From: Pirellulales bacterium
GTDB lineage: Bacteria > Planctomycetota > Planctomycetia > Pirellulales > DATAWG01
Direction: 5' to 3'
Assembly (NCBI GenBank): GCA_035939775.1
Contig: DASZFO010000064.1
Location: 26,014 to 90,013, forward strand
Length of the DNA: 64,000 nt
The notes beneath the pieces were generated by a model. It searched no databases. It saw only the letters and a program-made list of their open reading frames with translations, and had not been told where the DNA came from. The position numbers and the translations under genes were made by a program. Of the stretch, positions 16,468 through 24,928 are shown piece after piece; position 1 is the first letter of the stretch; each line of letters opens with the position of its first letter.

Positions 16468-18039
16468 CTACTTTGGTTGCCCTTTGCTCTCGTCTTTATA
16501 CAGCTTGTACTCAATCGCATCGACCAGAGCGATCCAGCTTGCTTCGATGATGTTTTCGCTCACTCCCACTGTGCCCCAGACATCATGTTGATCGCGGCTT
16601 TCGATCACGACGCGGACTCCCGCCGCCGTGCCCGCCTCGGAATTGATCACGCGGACTTTATAATCGACCAGGTGCATTTCGACCAGCTTGGGAAACAGGC
16701 CCCCGAGCGCCTTCCGCATCGCGGCGTCCAGGGCGTTTACCGGGCCGTCTCCTTCGGCCACCTCGTGGCGCATCAGGTCGCCGGCCCGCAGCTTGACGGT
16801 CGCTTCGGTTTGCAATCCGCGTTCGTCGCGTCCCACACCGACGTGGTAGCTGATCCGCTCGAAATGCGGCCGGAACGTGCCGGCCGCGCGGCGGACCAAC
16901 AGATCGAACGACGCCTCGGCCGCCTCGAATTGGTAGCCCGCGTTTTCCAGCGACACCACTTGGGCCAGAATCTTGTCCATCAATTGGCGGTCATCTTGGA
17001 TGTTGTGCCGGCTGGTGAGGGCCATGATGTTCGAGCGGCCCGACAACTCGCTCACCAAAATCCGCCGCTCGTTTCCGACGACCGCCGGATCGATATGTTC
17101 GTAGCTCGCGGTGGCCCGAGCGACCGCGTGGACGTGCATGCCTCCCTTGTGAGCGAAAGCACTCTGGCCGACGAACGGCTGATTGGACCGATAGTTCATG
17201 TTGGCCGTTTCATAGACATAGCGCGACAGCTCGGTGAGCCGGCGAATGCCGTTGGGTTCGAGCACCTCGTGGCCCTTCTTCTTCACGGCCAGGTTGGCGA
17301 TCGTCGAGATCAGATCGGCATTGCCGCAGCGCTCGCCGATGCCGTTGATCGTGCCTTGCACGTGCACGGCTCCGGCGTCGATCGCAGAGAGCGAATTGGC
17401 AACCGCCATCTCACAATCGTTGTGGCAATGGATGCCGACTGGGACCGGCAAAGCGGCATGCGCCTCCTTCGTCAGTGCGGCGATCTCTTCGGGCATGCTG
17501 CCTCCGTTCGTGTCGCAGAGCACAACGAGCCGCGCGCCGGCCGCTGCGGCGGTTTGGATGGTCTGACGGGCGTAATCCGGATTGCTCTTCCAGCCGTCGA
17601 AGAAGTGCTCGGCATCGTAGATCACCTCGCGCCCCGCCTGCCGCAAGAAGCGAACGCTGTCGGCGATCATCGCGAGATTCTCGTCGAGCGAGACTCGCAG
17701 TACCTCGGTGGCATGGAAGGCCGATGTTTTGCCGACGAGCGTGATCGTCTCGGCGCCGGAATCGAGCAGCGCTTTCATCCCCGGATCGTCTTCAGCCCGC
17801 ACTCCTTTCCGCCGCGTCATACCGAAGGCGCAGACCCGCGCGCGGCGCAGGTTCAATTGCTTCACGCGCTGGAAAAACTGGGCGTCCTTTTCGTTCGAGA
17901 GCGGATAGCCCCCCTCGACGTAGTCGAAGCACATTTCGTCGAGCCGCTGGGCAATGAGCAGCTTGTCGTCGAGCGAAAAGTTCACCCCTTCGCCCTGGCT
18001 GCCGTCGCGGAGGGTCGTATCGTAGATTTCGATTCGCAT
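16468..18039 (-). CDS. cimA: (R)-citramalate synthase
   Basis: 523 residues from ATG 18039; the longer frame adds an unrelated N-terminus. It begins MRIEIYDTTLRDGSQGEGVN, the HMG-like catalytic motif of the LeuA/CimA family, with the GIHCHNDCEMAVANSL metal-site region and a C-terminal LeuA regulatory domain (YKVRVINSEAGTAAGVRVV). The EGVNFSLDDKLLIAQRLDE pattern and ~520-residue length fit CimA better than 2-isopropylmalate synthase. It condenses pyruvate with acetyl-CoA to citramalate, the threonine-independent route to 2-oxobutyrate and isoleucine. The C-terminal domain suggests isoleucine feedback. A leader ORF with three Ile codons and a terminator lie upstream, suggesting attenuation. Confidence 0.9.
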   Translation of the reverse strand: MRIEIYDTTLRDGSQGEGVNFSLDDKLLIAQRLDEMCFDYVEGGYPLSNEKDAQFFQRVKQLNLRRARVCAFGMTRRKGVRAEDDPGMKALLDSGAETITLVGKTSAFHATEVLRVSLDENLAMIADSVRFLRQAGREVIYDAEHFFDGWKSNPDYARQTIQTAAAAGARLVVLCDTNGGSMPEEIAALTKEAHAALPVPVGIHCHNDCEMAVANSLSAIDAGAVHVQGTINGIGERCGNADLISTIANLAVKKKGHEVLEPNGIRRLTELSRYVYETANMNYRSNQPFVGQSAFAHKGGMHVHAVARATASYEHIDPAVVGNERRILVSELSGRSNIMALTSRHNIQDDRQLMDKILAQVVSLENAGYQFEAAEASFDLLVRRAAGTFRPHFERISYHVGVGRDERGLQTEATVKLRAGDLMRHEVAEGDGPVNALDAAMRKALGGLFPKLVEMHLVDYKVRVINSEAGTAAGVRVVIESRDQHDVWGTVGVSENIIEASWIALVDAIEYKLYKDESKGQPK

Positions 18040-18201
18040 GGGACGGGACTCGGTATTCGGGATTCGATCGCCGGCACGCTCCACGTGCCGTCCGCTCTGC
18101 GATTCCTTAGTTCTCTGTTTAGCCGCGACCGCCGCGGGAGTGCGTCGCGACGGGATAAATCGGCCGACGTCTCATTCCAATGAAAAAGCTCTCACTCCAA
18201 C

Positions 18202-18236
18202 AAAAAAGCCCTGGGGTCGCTGGCGACCTCAGGGCT
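18202..18236 (-). terminator. Intrinsic terminator in the cimA leader (candidate attenuator)
   Basis: On the minus strand AGCCCTGAGGTCGC pairs with GCGACCCCAGGGCT (13-14 base pairs, one A-C mismatch, tiny loop), followed directly by a run of six T. It lies 29 bases after the stop of the leader ORF and 163 bases before the cimA start. The 5' arm element TCGCCA can alternatively pair with TGGCGA just after the leader stop, a possible antiterminator. Confidence 0.8.
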
Positions 18237-18265
18237 GTGGTAAACAACGACTCGCCACGGCGCCC

Positions 18266-18370
18266 TTACGGCCGCACCTCCCGAATAATAATTCGTACGC
18301 CGACCGCTCGCCCGCCTGGGCCAGCGTCGGTTGGGGCATGCGTTACGATAGAGGCAGCCAGCTTGCTCAT
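18266..18370 (-). CDS. Candidate isoleucine leader peptide of cimA
   Basis: A 34-codon ORF, ATG 18370 to TAA 18266, with GAGG 5 bases before the ATG. The peptide begins MSKLAASIVTHAP and ends GVRIIIREVRP; codons 27-29 are three consecutive ATT (Ile), with Val at 23, 25 and 32. It is followed by a GC-rich terminator with a T-run and then cimA, whose pathway makes isoleucine. This is the layout of ribosome-mediated attenuation: scarcity of charged tRNA-Ile would stall the ribosome at the Ile codons and favour read-through. The peptide itself probably has no function. The mechanism is inferred. Confidence 0.65.
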   Translation of the reverse strand: MSKLAASIVTHAPTDAGPGGRAVGVRIIIREVRP

Positions 18371-18540
18371 TAGAGCCTCGTCAATCGATTTACAATCTCA
18401 CTCCAAACATACCTTTCAACCCGCCGACTGTCAACGACGCCATCCGGCCCTTGTCGAGCGCGTAGTTGACGGCCCCGACAAGCAAGGCATAAAATCGGCT
18501 GCTTGAGCCACTAGTGTTGTTCGCGCTGTCGGGGCTGTCG

Positions 18541-20226
18541 ATGGCCATTTTGCAATCAATCACTGGAGACAACGCCGGGGAACGGCATACCCTCAATGGC
18601 CCCAAGGCCATTCTCGGCCGCCATCCCGACTGCCAGATCGTACTCGATTCCGGCGCGGTCAGCCGGCAGCACGCTGAGATCACCTGCACCGACGGCGATT
18701 TTTTCATCCAGGATCTGGGCAGCCGCAACGGCACGATCGTCAATGGCCAGGCGATTCAGGCCCGCCACCGACTCCAGGATGGAGACCGGCTGAAAATCTG
18801 CGACCTCTCGTTTGCCTTCTATCGCGATCAGCCGAGCGACCGCGCTCCTGTCCCCGGCATCGCGCCGCTGGCCGACGCCATGCTCATCGACGACGCCGAT
18901 GAGCACACCGGCAAATCGACGATCATGTCGAAGCTCGACATCAGCAGCGGCACCGCTGGCGTGCGCGTGAGCGTGAACCCCGAGGTCAAGCTGCGGGCGG
19001 TGATTGAAATCACCGAGAACCTTCGCAGCGCTCTCTCCGTCGATTCCGTCCTTCCGAAGCTGCTCGAAAGTTTGTTCAAAATCTTCGTGCAGGCCGATCG
19101 GGGATTCGTCGTGCTCCGGGGGGCGAACCCAGGCCAACTGCTCATCAAGGCGGTCAAGCAGCGGCGGGCCGATAGCGAAGACATGATCCGCATCAGCCGC
19201 ACGATCGTCAACTCGGTGCTCGACGGCAAGCAAGCCATCCTTTCGGCGGACGCGGCCGCCGATTCGCGCTTCGAGATGAGCCAGAGCATCGCCGATTTCC
19301 GCATTCGCTCGATGATGTGCGCGCCGTTGGTGAATAGCGAGGGGGATGCGCTGGGGGTGATTCAGATCGACACGATCGACCAACGGGCACGCTTTCAGCA
19401 GGACGATCTGGACGTGCTGGCGAGTGTGGCCAATCAGGCGGCCTTCGCACTGGAAAACGCTCAGCTCCACGAGCGGTCTCTCAAGCAACGGGAGGTGGAG
19501 AAGGAACTCGAGCTGGCTCACAAGGTGCAGCAGAGCCTCTTGCCGAGCGCCCCGCCAATACTCGAGGGCTATTGCTTCTTCGATTTCTACGAGCCGGCGA
19601 ATCAGGTCGGTGGAGACTTTTACGACTACATTCCTTTGCCCGGTGGTCGGCTGGCGATCGTGCTGGCAGACGTTTCCGGCAAGGGAGTTCCCGCGGCCCT
19701 GGTGATGGCGCGCGTTTCGTCCGAGGTCCGCTACTGCCTGGCCAGCGAGCCGTCGGTGGCCGAAGCGGTGAGCCGAGTTAATGCGTCGTTTTGCAAGGCC
19801 GGTTGGGACGACAAGTTCGTGACCTTTGTGCTCACGCTCATCGACCCGGCCCGCGAGGAGGCAACCATCGTCAACGCCGGCCACATGGCGCCCCTCTTGC
19901 GGCGCGGCAGCGGAAAAGTCGTAGCAGTCGGTGAAGGGGACGACGACGGAGGGCCGCCGCTGGGGATCGACGCAGACTTCCAGTACACCGCCATCACGCA
20001 CCCGCTTGCCCGCGGCGACTTTCTCACGATGTTCACCGATGGCATCAGCGAGGCCATGAATCCCGACAACAAGCTTTATGGCCTGGACCGTCTGTCCACT
20101 CAAATGGGCCGCGCGGTGGAAAACGTTTCCGACCTCGGCCGGGAAATCCTCGCCGACGTGAAGCGCTTCGTCAGCGGCCGCCCCCAAAGCGATGACATGT
20201 GCCTGGTTTGCTTCGGGCGCGAATGA
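18541..20226 (+). CDS. FHA-GAF-PP2C (SpoIIE/RsbU-type) serine/threonine phosphatase
   Basis: 561 residues from ATG 18541; TTG 18514 is an alternative. The N-terminal FHA domain (~1-95: LGRHPDCQIVL, SRQHAEI, LGSRNGTIVNG) should bind phosphothreonine peptides. A GAF domain follows (~155-320: DRGFVVLRG, MMCAPLVNSEGDALGVIQID). A short coiled linker (KEKELELAHKVQQSLLP-like) leads to a PP2C-type phosphatase with the metal-binding motifs QVGGDFYDY, LADVSGKGVPAAL and FTDGISEAMN. This is a typical signalling phosphatase acting in a partner-switching or Ser/Thr kinase network, a large theme in planctomycetes. No kinase lies nearby. Confidence 0.9.
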   Translation: MAILQSITGDNAGERHTLNGPKAILGRHPDCQIVLDSGAVSRQHAEITCTDGDFFIQDLGSRNGTIVNGQAIQARHRLQDGDRLKICDLSFAFYRDQPSDRAPVPGIAPLADAMLIDDADEHTGKSTIMSKLDISSGTAGVRVSVNPEVKLRAVIEITENLRSALSVDSVLPKLLESLFKIFVQADRGFVVLRGANPGQLLIKAVKQRRADSEDMIRISRTIVNSVLDGKQAILSADAAADSRFEMSQSIADFRIRSMMCAPLVNSEGDALGVIQIDTIDQRARFQQDDLDVLASVANQAAFALENAQLHERSLKQREVEKELELAHKVQQSLLPSAPPILEGYCFFDFYEPANQVGGDFYDYIPLPGGRLAIVLADVSGKGVPAALVMARVSSEVRYCLASEPSVAEAVSRVNASFCKAGWDDKFVTFVLTLIDPAREEATIVNAGHMAPLLRRGSGKVVAVGEGDDDGGPPLGIDADFQYTAITHPLARGDFLTMFTDGISEAMNPDNKLYGLDRLSTQMGRAVENVSDLGREILADVKRFVSGRPQSDDMCLVCFGRE

Positions 20227-20232
20227 TTCGAG

Positions 20233-20565
20233 CTAATGCCGCGAGTGTAAATCCGCCGACTCAACCGCTTCGTCGTCGGCAAATCCGGCCTCGCCGAAGC
20301 CACACGCCAGAATCTGCTTCGACTCCAAGTGACAGTAGTGGGCCTTCCAGGTGCGCGGGGTCGTCTCGGTGTAGAACAGCGCCGAGTCGGCCATCGCCGA
20401 ATCGCCGTGAAAAGGATCGCCAAGCAGCACGAACAGCGCACCGGCCGTTGGCCAGCCGCCGCGAGTTTCTACCGCGTGGTTGCCCGCCGCCAATTCGGCA
20501 TTGAACAACTGCCGAAGTTCAGGGCATAGCGCATCGAGATGAGTCTGGTCAATGGTTTTTAGCAT
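20233..20565 (-). CDS. Hypothetical protein
   Basis: 110 residues from ATG 20565; a TTG ten codons upstream would also be open. The sequence (MLKTIDQTHLDALCPELRQLF, GGWPTAGALFVLLGDPFHG, HYCHLESKQILACGFGEAGF) looks like one compact cytoplasmic domain and the codon pattern looks genuine, but I do not recognise a family. It is convergent with the phosphatase gene, 6 bases apart. Confidence 0.6.
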   Translation of the reverse strand: MLKTIDQTHLDALCPELRQLFNAELAAGNHAVETRGGWPTAGALFVLLGDPFHGDSAMADSALFYTETTPRTWKAHYCHLESKQILACGFGEAGFADDEAVESADLHSRH

Positions 20566-20631
20566 GCCCTCATCGTAGCAGATTGAACGGGGCAACGGGC
20601 TTTAAATCCGCGAATCTGCAGAATTGCGTGG

Positions 20632-20650
20632 CGGGAGCATCCTGCTCCCG
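20632..20650. repeat. Small hairpin repeat
   Basis: CGGGAGCATCCTGCTCCCG folds into a short hairpin. It lies between the hypothetical gene and the RhlE-type gene and could be a dispersed repeat unit; it lacks a T-run. Confidence 0.5.
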
Positions 20651-20705
20651 TAAACCTGCGGCTGGAAGCAACAGCTACCATACGCATCCAGATGCTGACG
20701 AAGCA

Positions 20706-22187
20706 CTAACGCTCGCTAGCCGCAATTCCGCCGCGACGCTTCCGCTCGTCTCGGTGACGGCCGGCGCGACTCGTGTGCGTCCGCTTTCGTTTGATCCGGC
20801 TCGCGGTGGCTCGCCCGGTCCCGCCACGGCGCGGCTGCCTCTTTTGCTGTGAACTCTTCGCCCCGTCTGGCAGCTCCTGAGCTGGGGCAACGATCGCACT
20901 GGCCGGATGGTTCGCGTCGACGCGCAGCTTCTGGCGGATAAGCCGCTCGATCGCATGCAAGTGCGTGCGTTCCTCATGATCGCAGAACGAAACGGCAATG
21001 CCGGCGACGCCTGCCCGTCCCGTTCGGCCAATTCGATGCACGTACATTTCCGGCTCGTGCGGCAAGTCGTAGTTCAGCACGTGGGAGACCCCCTCGACGT
21101 CGATCCCGCGCGCGGCGACGTCGGTGGCCACCAGCACCTGCATCCCATTCCGATTCGCTTTGAACCCGGCGAGCGCCCGCTGCCGGGCCGCCTGAGTCTT
21201 GTCGCCATGTATTGCGGCGGCCGAAACTCCTGCCTGATTCAACTGCCGCGTGACGCGGTCGGCCCTGTGCTTGGTGCGCGTGAATACGATCGCCCGCGTG
21301 ACCGGATTCGAGGTCAGGAAGTCAGCGAGCTTTTGTGGCTTCTGCAGACTGGTCACGTGGCAGACGGACTGCTCGATCAGGTCGGTGGTCGCCTTAACCG
21401 GCGCGATCCGAACTTGGACCGGGTTTCGGAGAATCGTGTCGGCGAGCCGCTGAATTGGCTCCGGCATGGTCGCGGAAAACAACAGGGTCTGCCGACGCGC
21501 CGGCAATTTGGCAATCACGCGCCGCAGATCGGGCAGGAACCCCATATCGAGCATCCGATCGGCCTCGTCCAGCACGAAAATCTCGACTGCGGCGAGATCG
21601 ATGAACCCCTGATTCATCAGGTCGAGCAACCTGCCCGGCGTCGCAATCAGGATGTCAACGCCCTGTTGCAAGTCGCGCACCTGCGGCCGTTGGCTGACTC
21701 CGCCGAAGACGACCGTGTGTCTCATGCCTGTATGCCGTCCATACGCTCGAAAGCTATCGCCGATCTGCGCGGCCAGTTCGCGCGTCGGCGAAAGCACTAA
21801 GACGCGAACGTTGCGCTTTCTACTTGTTGTAGCACGGTCTCCCGACCGTGCTACTGCGGCGCCAAGCAGCCGATGCAGAATCGGCAGCGCAAAAGCCGCC
21901 GTCTTGCCCGTGCCCGTCTGGGCACAACCGAGCAGATCGCGGCCGGCCACGATGTGGGGAATCGCCTGCAATTGAATCGGAGTCGGAGCGGTGTAGCCTT
22001 CCGCAGTAACGGCGCGCAATATGGGGGGCGCAAGCCCGAATTCCGAAAACAGCCGGGGACTGTCCCCGTCATTCTCTCCCTCGCCCTTGATGGGAGAGGG
22101 TCGGGGTGAGGGTGGTGAGGTTGTCTCGGAATAAAAGGGGACTGTCCCCTTCTCAGCAGGCATTTTTCGCGCAATATCAAGAGTCAT
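20706..22187 (-). CDS. rhlE: DEAD-box RNA helicase, RhlE type, with repeat-encoded segments
   Basis: 493 residues from ATG 22187. All DEAD motifs are present: TPIQLQAIPHIVAGRDLL (Q motif), AQTGTGKTAAF, PTRELAAQI, VLDEADRMLDMGF, LLFSATMPE, VATDVAARGIDV and HRIGRTGRAG, with a basic C-terminal tail. It should unwind RNA duplexes in ribosome assembly or mRNA turnover. Two segments are encoded by dispersed repeats: the N-terminal ~40 residues (EKGTVPFYSETTS, PSPIKGEGENDGDSP) before LFSEFGL, and VARSGDRATTSR between motif I and PTREL. Both sit in loops or outside the core, and the frame is intact. Confidence 0.92.
   Translation of the reverse strand: MTLDIARKMPAEKGTVPFYSETTSPPSPRPSPIKGEGENDGDSPRLFSEFGLAPPILRAVTAEGYTAPTPIQLQAIPHIVAGRDLLGCAQTGTGKTAAFALPILHRLLGAAVARSGDRATTSRKRNVRVLVLSPTRELAAQIGDSFRAYGRHTGMRHTVVFGGVSQRPQVRDLQQGVDILIATPGRLLDLMNQGFIDLAAVEIFVLDEADRMLDMGFLPDLRRVIAKLPARRQTLLFSATMPEPIQRLADTILRNPVQVRIAPVKATTDLIEQSVCHVTSLQKPQKLADFLTSNPVTRAIVFTRTKHRADRVTRQLNQAGVSAAAIHGDKTQAARQRALAGFKANRNGMQVLVATDVAARGIDVEGVSHVLNYDLPHEPEMYVHRIGRTGRAGVAGIAVSFCDHEERTHLHAIERLIRQKLRVDANHPASAIVAPAQELPDGAKSSQQKRQPRRGGTGRATASRIKRKRTHTSRAGRHRDERKRRGGIAASER
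21829..21854. repeat. Perfect hairpin repeat inside the RhlE gene
   Basis: GTAGCACGGTC TCCC GACCGTGCTAC: 11-base perfect arms around a 4-base loop, read through in frame as part of a variable loop of the helicase. Confidence 0.8.
22055..22149. repeat. Composite GGGGACTGTCCCC repeat in the 5' end of the RhlE gene
   Basis: Two perfect palindromes GGGGACTGTCCCC (22055-22067 and 22137-22149) flank a different inner hairpin (TCTCCCTCGCCCTTGATGGG / GAGAGGGTCGGGGTGAGGG). All of it lies within the helicase reading frame near its start. Confidence 0.85.
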
Positions 22188-22394
22188 GTTCGATCTCGTG
22201 GGAGTGTCCCAGGACCGAATGCGATGAACGCAAAGCGCGTTCAGAGAAAACCATTGGACCTGGCCGTTATCCAATGGCCTGTTGCGCCGAAAGGATTCAA
22301 CAACTCCTTTATACCGTGCCGCCGAAATAAGTCCAGGGCAAATCAGAGCCGCCAACACTGTTGCGGCGATTTCCGGTGTCCATCCGTTGACGGA

Positions 22395-22910
22395 CTAGCT
22401 CAGGAACGTGATCGACAGCGGGTATTTCCAAAGTTCGCCGTTGTTGGCTTTCACGGCACCGATGATCGGGAAGACGATATGGAGCACCGCCAGGGCGAGC
22501 AGCATCGGAATGCCAATTAGAACCACACAGAGGATCCCGGAAACGATCGCGTAGATGATCGCCGAGATGATCCAGTTGACGACCACCTTCCCGTGAGCGT
22601 CGATCCCCGGCAGTTCGTTCTTCTTGAGCTGCCAGATGATGATCGGTACGACGAGCCCGCCGAATGGAACGACAAATCCGGCCAATAGGGAGATGTGCAA
22701 GAGCATCGCCCATTGACGGGTTTGCTGCTCGATATCGACCGGTTGGCCCGAGGCGCCGCCGAACAGTGGGGCGGTCTGCACGGGAGGCACGCCCGGTTGC
22801 GGCGCGGAACCATCGAGCAACCGCGCTTTGGCCTTGGTATATTCGTCGTCGGTTAACGCGCCGCGCTGGCGCAGTTCATCGAGCTTGTGAATTTCGTCAG
22901 CTAGTGCCAT
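22395..22910 (-). CDS. SHOCT plus DUF4870 membrane protein
   Basis: 171 residues from ATG 22910, with GAGG about 9 bases upstream. Residues 1-32 (IHKLDELRQRGALTDDEYTKAKARLL) are a SHOCT-type short helical motif. After a proline-rich linker, residues ~65-170 match DUF4870: WAMLLHISLLAGFVVPFGGL, VPIIIWQLKKNELPGIDAHG, and two further membrane helices. Such proteins are inner-membrane, of unknown role. The SHOCT motif probably mediates oligomerisation. It is followed by the RhlE gene after ~200 bases with no other feature seen. Confidence 0.85.
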   Translation of the reverse strand: MALADEIHKLDELRQRGALTDDEYTKAKARLLDGSAPQPGVPPVQTAPLFGGASGQPVDIEQQTRQWAMLLHISLLAGFVVPFGGLVVPIIIWQLKKNELPGIDAHGKVVVNWIISAIIYAIVSGILCVVLIGIPMLLALAVLHIVFPIIGAVKANNGELWKYPLSITFLS

Positions 22911-23068
22911 GGATGGCCTCGAATTGTTCCGTGGACGGATGGACAAGAACCTCGAGAGTCGAACGGAGGTGTTTCTACACCGCGGCCTCCTGGTCCTGAT
23001 TCCTACGTCATTTATTTCGGCCGGCGCGACCGGATATTTCCAAAAAAACTGGGAATCTCGCCTCTAAC

Positions 23069-24856
23069 CTAGGGACGGGCATTGGGATCGGTGGAGTTGC
23101 GATCGGTACGCTTCTCGAGGATCTTCTCGCCACCTTCAATGGTCTTGCCACCGTCGGGCCTTTCGCGGGTCTTCTCGATACGCTTAATTTCGCTCCCTTC
23201 GATGTCATTGGGATTGATCGGTTCACCGCCGGCGCGGGTGAACAGCGCCTTGAGCACCGCCGGGTCGATCGACTTGGAGAGCGTTCTCGCGCTGCCGTCG
23301 GCGAGCAGCACGGCGAAGCCGTTCGGCTCGGCGTCGCCTAGTCCGTCAAGCGGTTTGCTCAAGTCCACGTCCAGATCATCCGGCTTGGTCCACTCGACCG
23401 CTCGATCGTCGTTGACTTCGACCAGCAAAATCGTGTTGCTGGTGCCGTCCGAAAAGTCAGGAAGTCGAAGTCCCTGCGCGCCCTCGAACGCCAAACCTTT
23501 GCCAACGGGAACTTGAAACGGGGTCTTGCCATCGTTCGGGCGGTTTGGTTTCGCATAAATGAGAGGCATTTGCGAAATCAGGGTCTTGTTGTGCTCGCTG
23601 TCCCACGGCTCGTCGAGGCGGAATTGCTGAAAGAGGTTGTTTTGTTCAATGAAGGGTAGAATCTGCACGCGCCAGCTCAAGAGCGGCTTGCCCTGCTTAT
23701 CGAAGATGGCGTGGGCCGGAAGTCGCCGATTGACGGACTCGAAGTTCAGTATGGCCAAACCGATCTGCTTCATGTTGTTCATCGACTGGACTCGAATGGC
23801 CGCCCCGCGCGCCGCCTCCATCGCCGGCAGTAGAAGCCCCATCATCACGCCGATCGAGCCGACGCTCGAATTCGCCTCAACCGAGACGCTCAGATTTTGC
23901 CCGCGCCGGACCGGCTTGACGCGCGCGAACATCTGGTTGACCATCCGCGTCGCATATTTGGCCGACGCTTGTTGCACCGGATCGCTGCTCTGTCCTCCCG
24001 TGACGGCGATCTGGACCATCACGGCCTGCTGCGCCATCGCCAGACCCAATTTGACGATTCGCTCGGTCTCTTGCGCGGAGGTTTCATCGATGCTTCGCAG
24101 AGTCAATTCCCCGTTGAACTTTGCTCCAATGTTGACTCGCACCAGAATGGCAGACAAAAGATCGGGCAACTTCAGAAAATCCTGAAACGGCGGGGGCACC
24201 GGCGGCACCGCCGCCACCGCTTGCTTCATGATCGGGCGCACGGCATCGATCGAAAACACGGCCGTCAAGTGCGACGAGACGTCGACCTTCTTCAGCAAGC
24301 GGATCAGCGGACTATCCACGTCTTTGGCCGCCAGCATCTTTTGCACCAGCGGCGTCATGCCGATCACGATCGTTTTGTCATCCGGCAAATAGAGCCACAT
24401 CGCGCGCGGCGCCAGCACTTCGACGACCGTTTTCCCGTCGATGTTCATCTCCTTGCCGGGAGGAAGGATTGCCGTCACGGCCGCCTTGGAGTACGGCTCC
24501 GAAAAGCGGAGCACGGCGGCGAAATCCGGGTCGGTGCCGCTCGTCGGCGAGGCGAAAATCACAACCGCCTCCTTCACTTTCAGCGGATCGATCCCCGCCT
24601 GTTTCATGCCTGCGGCGGTGATGATCTCGATCGGCAGCCATTCCGCGTCGGGCCCAGTCAGCACCGCCTCCGGATGCGCGACAATCGCCGCGACGGCCTC
24701 GGCGGGTATGAACGTGAGATCGAGATGCTCGGGTGCCTCCGGCGATTTCACAGCCGGATCGGTTGCGCCGGGATGGTCCGCCAAGCAAACGCTTGCAGGA
24801 GAGATCAACATCCCAAAACAAGCGATTGCCGTCAGCCAGGAATGAAAGCAAGACAC
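23069..24856 (-). CDS. Secreted DUF1559-containing protein, large form
   Basis: 595 residues, GTG start 24856 with AGGTGAG just upstream. It has a signal peptide (AIACFGMLISPASVCLA) rather than a pseudopilin leader. Residues ~40-340 form an unassigned domain (LTFIPAEAVAAIVAHPEAVL, VVIFASPTSGTDPDF). The C-terminal ~230 residues are DUF1559-like: NNMKQIGLAILNFESVNRRLP, LSWRVQILPFIEQNNLFQQF, FSDGTSNTILLVEV and FAVLLADGSARTLS. The family is expanded in planctomycetes; these proteins are thought to be exported or surface-associated, with unknown function. It is followed on the other side by a shorter DUF1559 lipoprotein with a closely similar core. Confidence 0.85.
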   Translation of the reverse strand: MSCFHSWLTAIACFGMLISPASVCLADHPGATDPAVKSPEAPEHLDLTFIPAEAVAAIVAHPEAVLTGPDAEWLPIEIITAAGMKQAGIDPLKVKEAVVIFASPTSGTDPDFAAVLRFSEPYSKAAVTAILPPGKEMNIDGKTVVEVLAPRAMWLYLPDDKTIVIGMTPLVQKMLAAKDVDSPLIRLLKKVDVSSHLTAVFSIDAVRPIMKQAVAAVPPVPPPFQDFLKLPDLLSAILVRVNIGAKFNGELTLRSIDETSAQETERIVKLGLAMAQQAVMVQIAVTGGQSSDPVQQASAKYATRMVNQMFARVKPVRRGQNLSVSVEANSSVGSIGVMMGLLLPAMEAARGAAIRVQSMNNMKQIGLAILNFESVNRRLPAHAIFDKQGKPLLSWRVQILPFIEQNNLFQQFRLDEPWDSEHNKTLISQMPLIYAKPNRPNDGKTPFQVPVGKGLAFEGAQGLRLPDFSDGTSNTILLVEVNDDRAVEWTKPDDLDVDLSKPLDGLGDAEPNGFAVLLADGSARTLSKSIDPAVLKALFTRAGGEPINPNDIEGSEIKRIEKTRERPDGGKTIEGGEKILEKRTDRNSTDPNARP

Positions 24857-24928
24857 AGCTCACCTGCCTTTCAAATGGGATCAGCAAAGACCGATTAACC
24901 CGAAGCCAAGGGCGACGGAATGCCAACA

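Larger units (their letters stand above)
18040..18540. other. Divergent control region of cimA and the FHA-GAF-PP2C gene
   Basis: About 500 bases between divergent genes. It holds the leader ORF and terminator for cimA. The remaining ~140 bases (18371-18513) should contain promoters for both directions, but I could not identify convincing -35/-10 boxes. Confidence 0.5.

Noticed and set aside
16048..18183. Long plus-strand frame opposite cimA
   Set aside because: Shadow of cimA and the retropepsin gene; no family similarity and no start signal.
18556..20187. Minus-strand frame opposite the FHA-GAF-PP2C gene
   Set aside because: No similarity to any family; the plus-strand gene has all its domain motifs.
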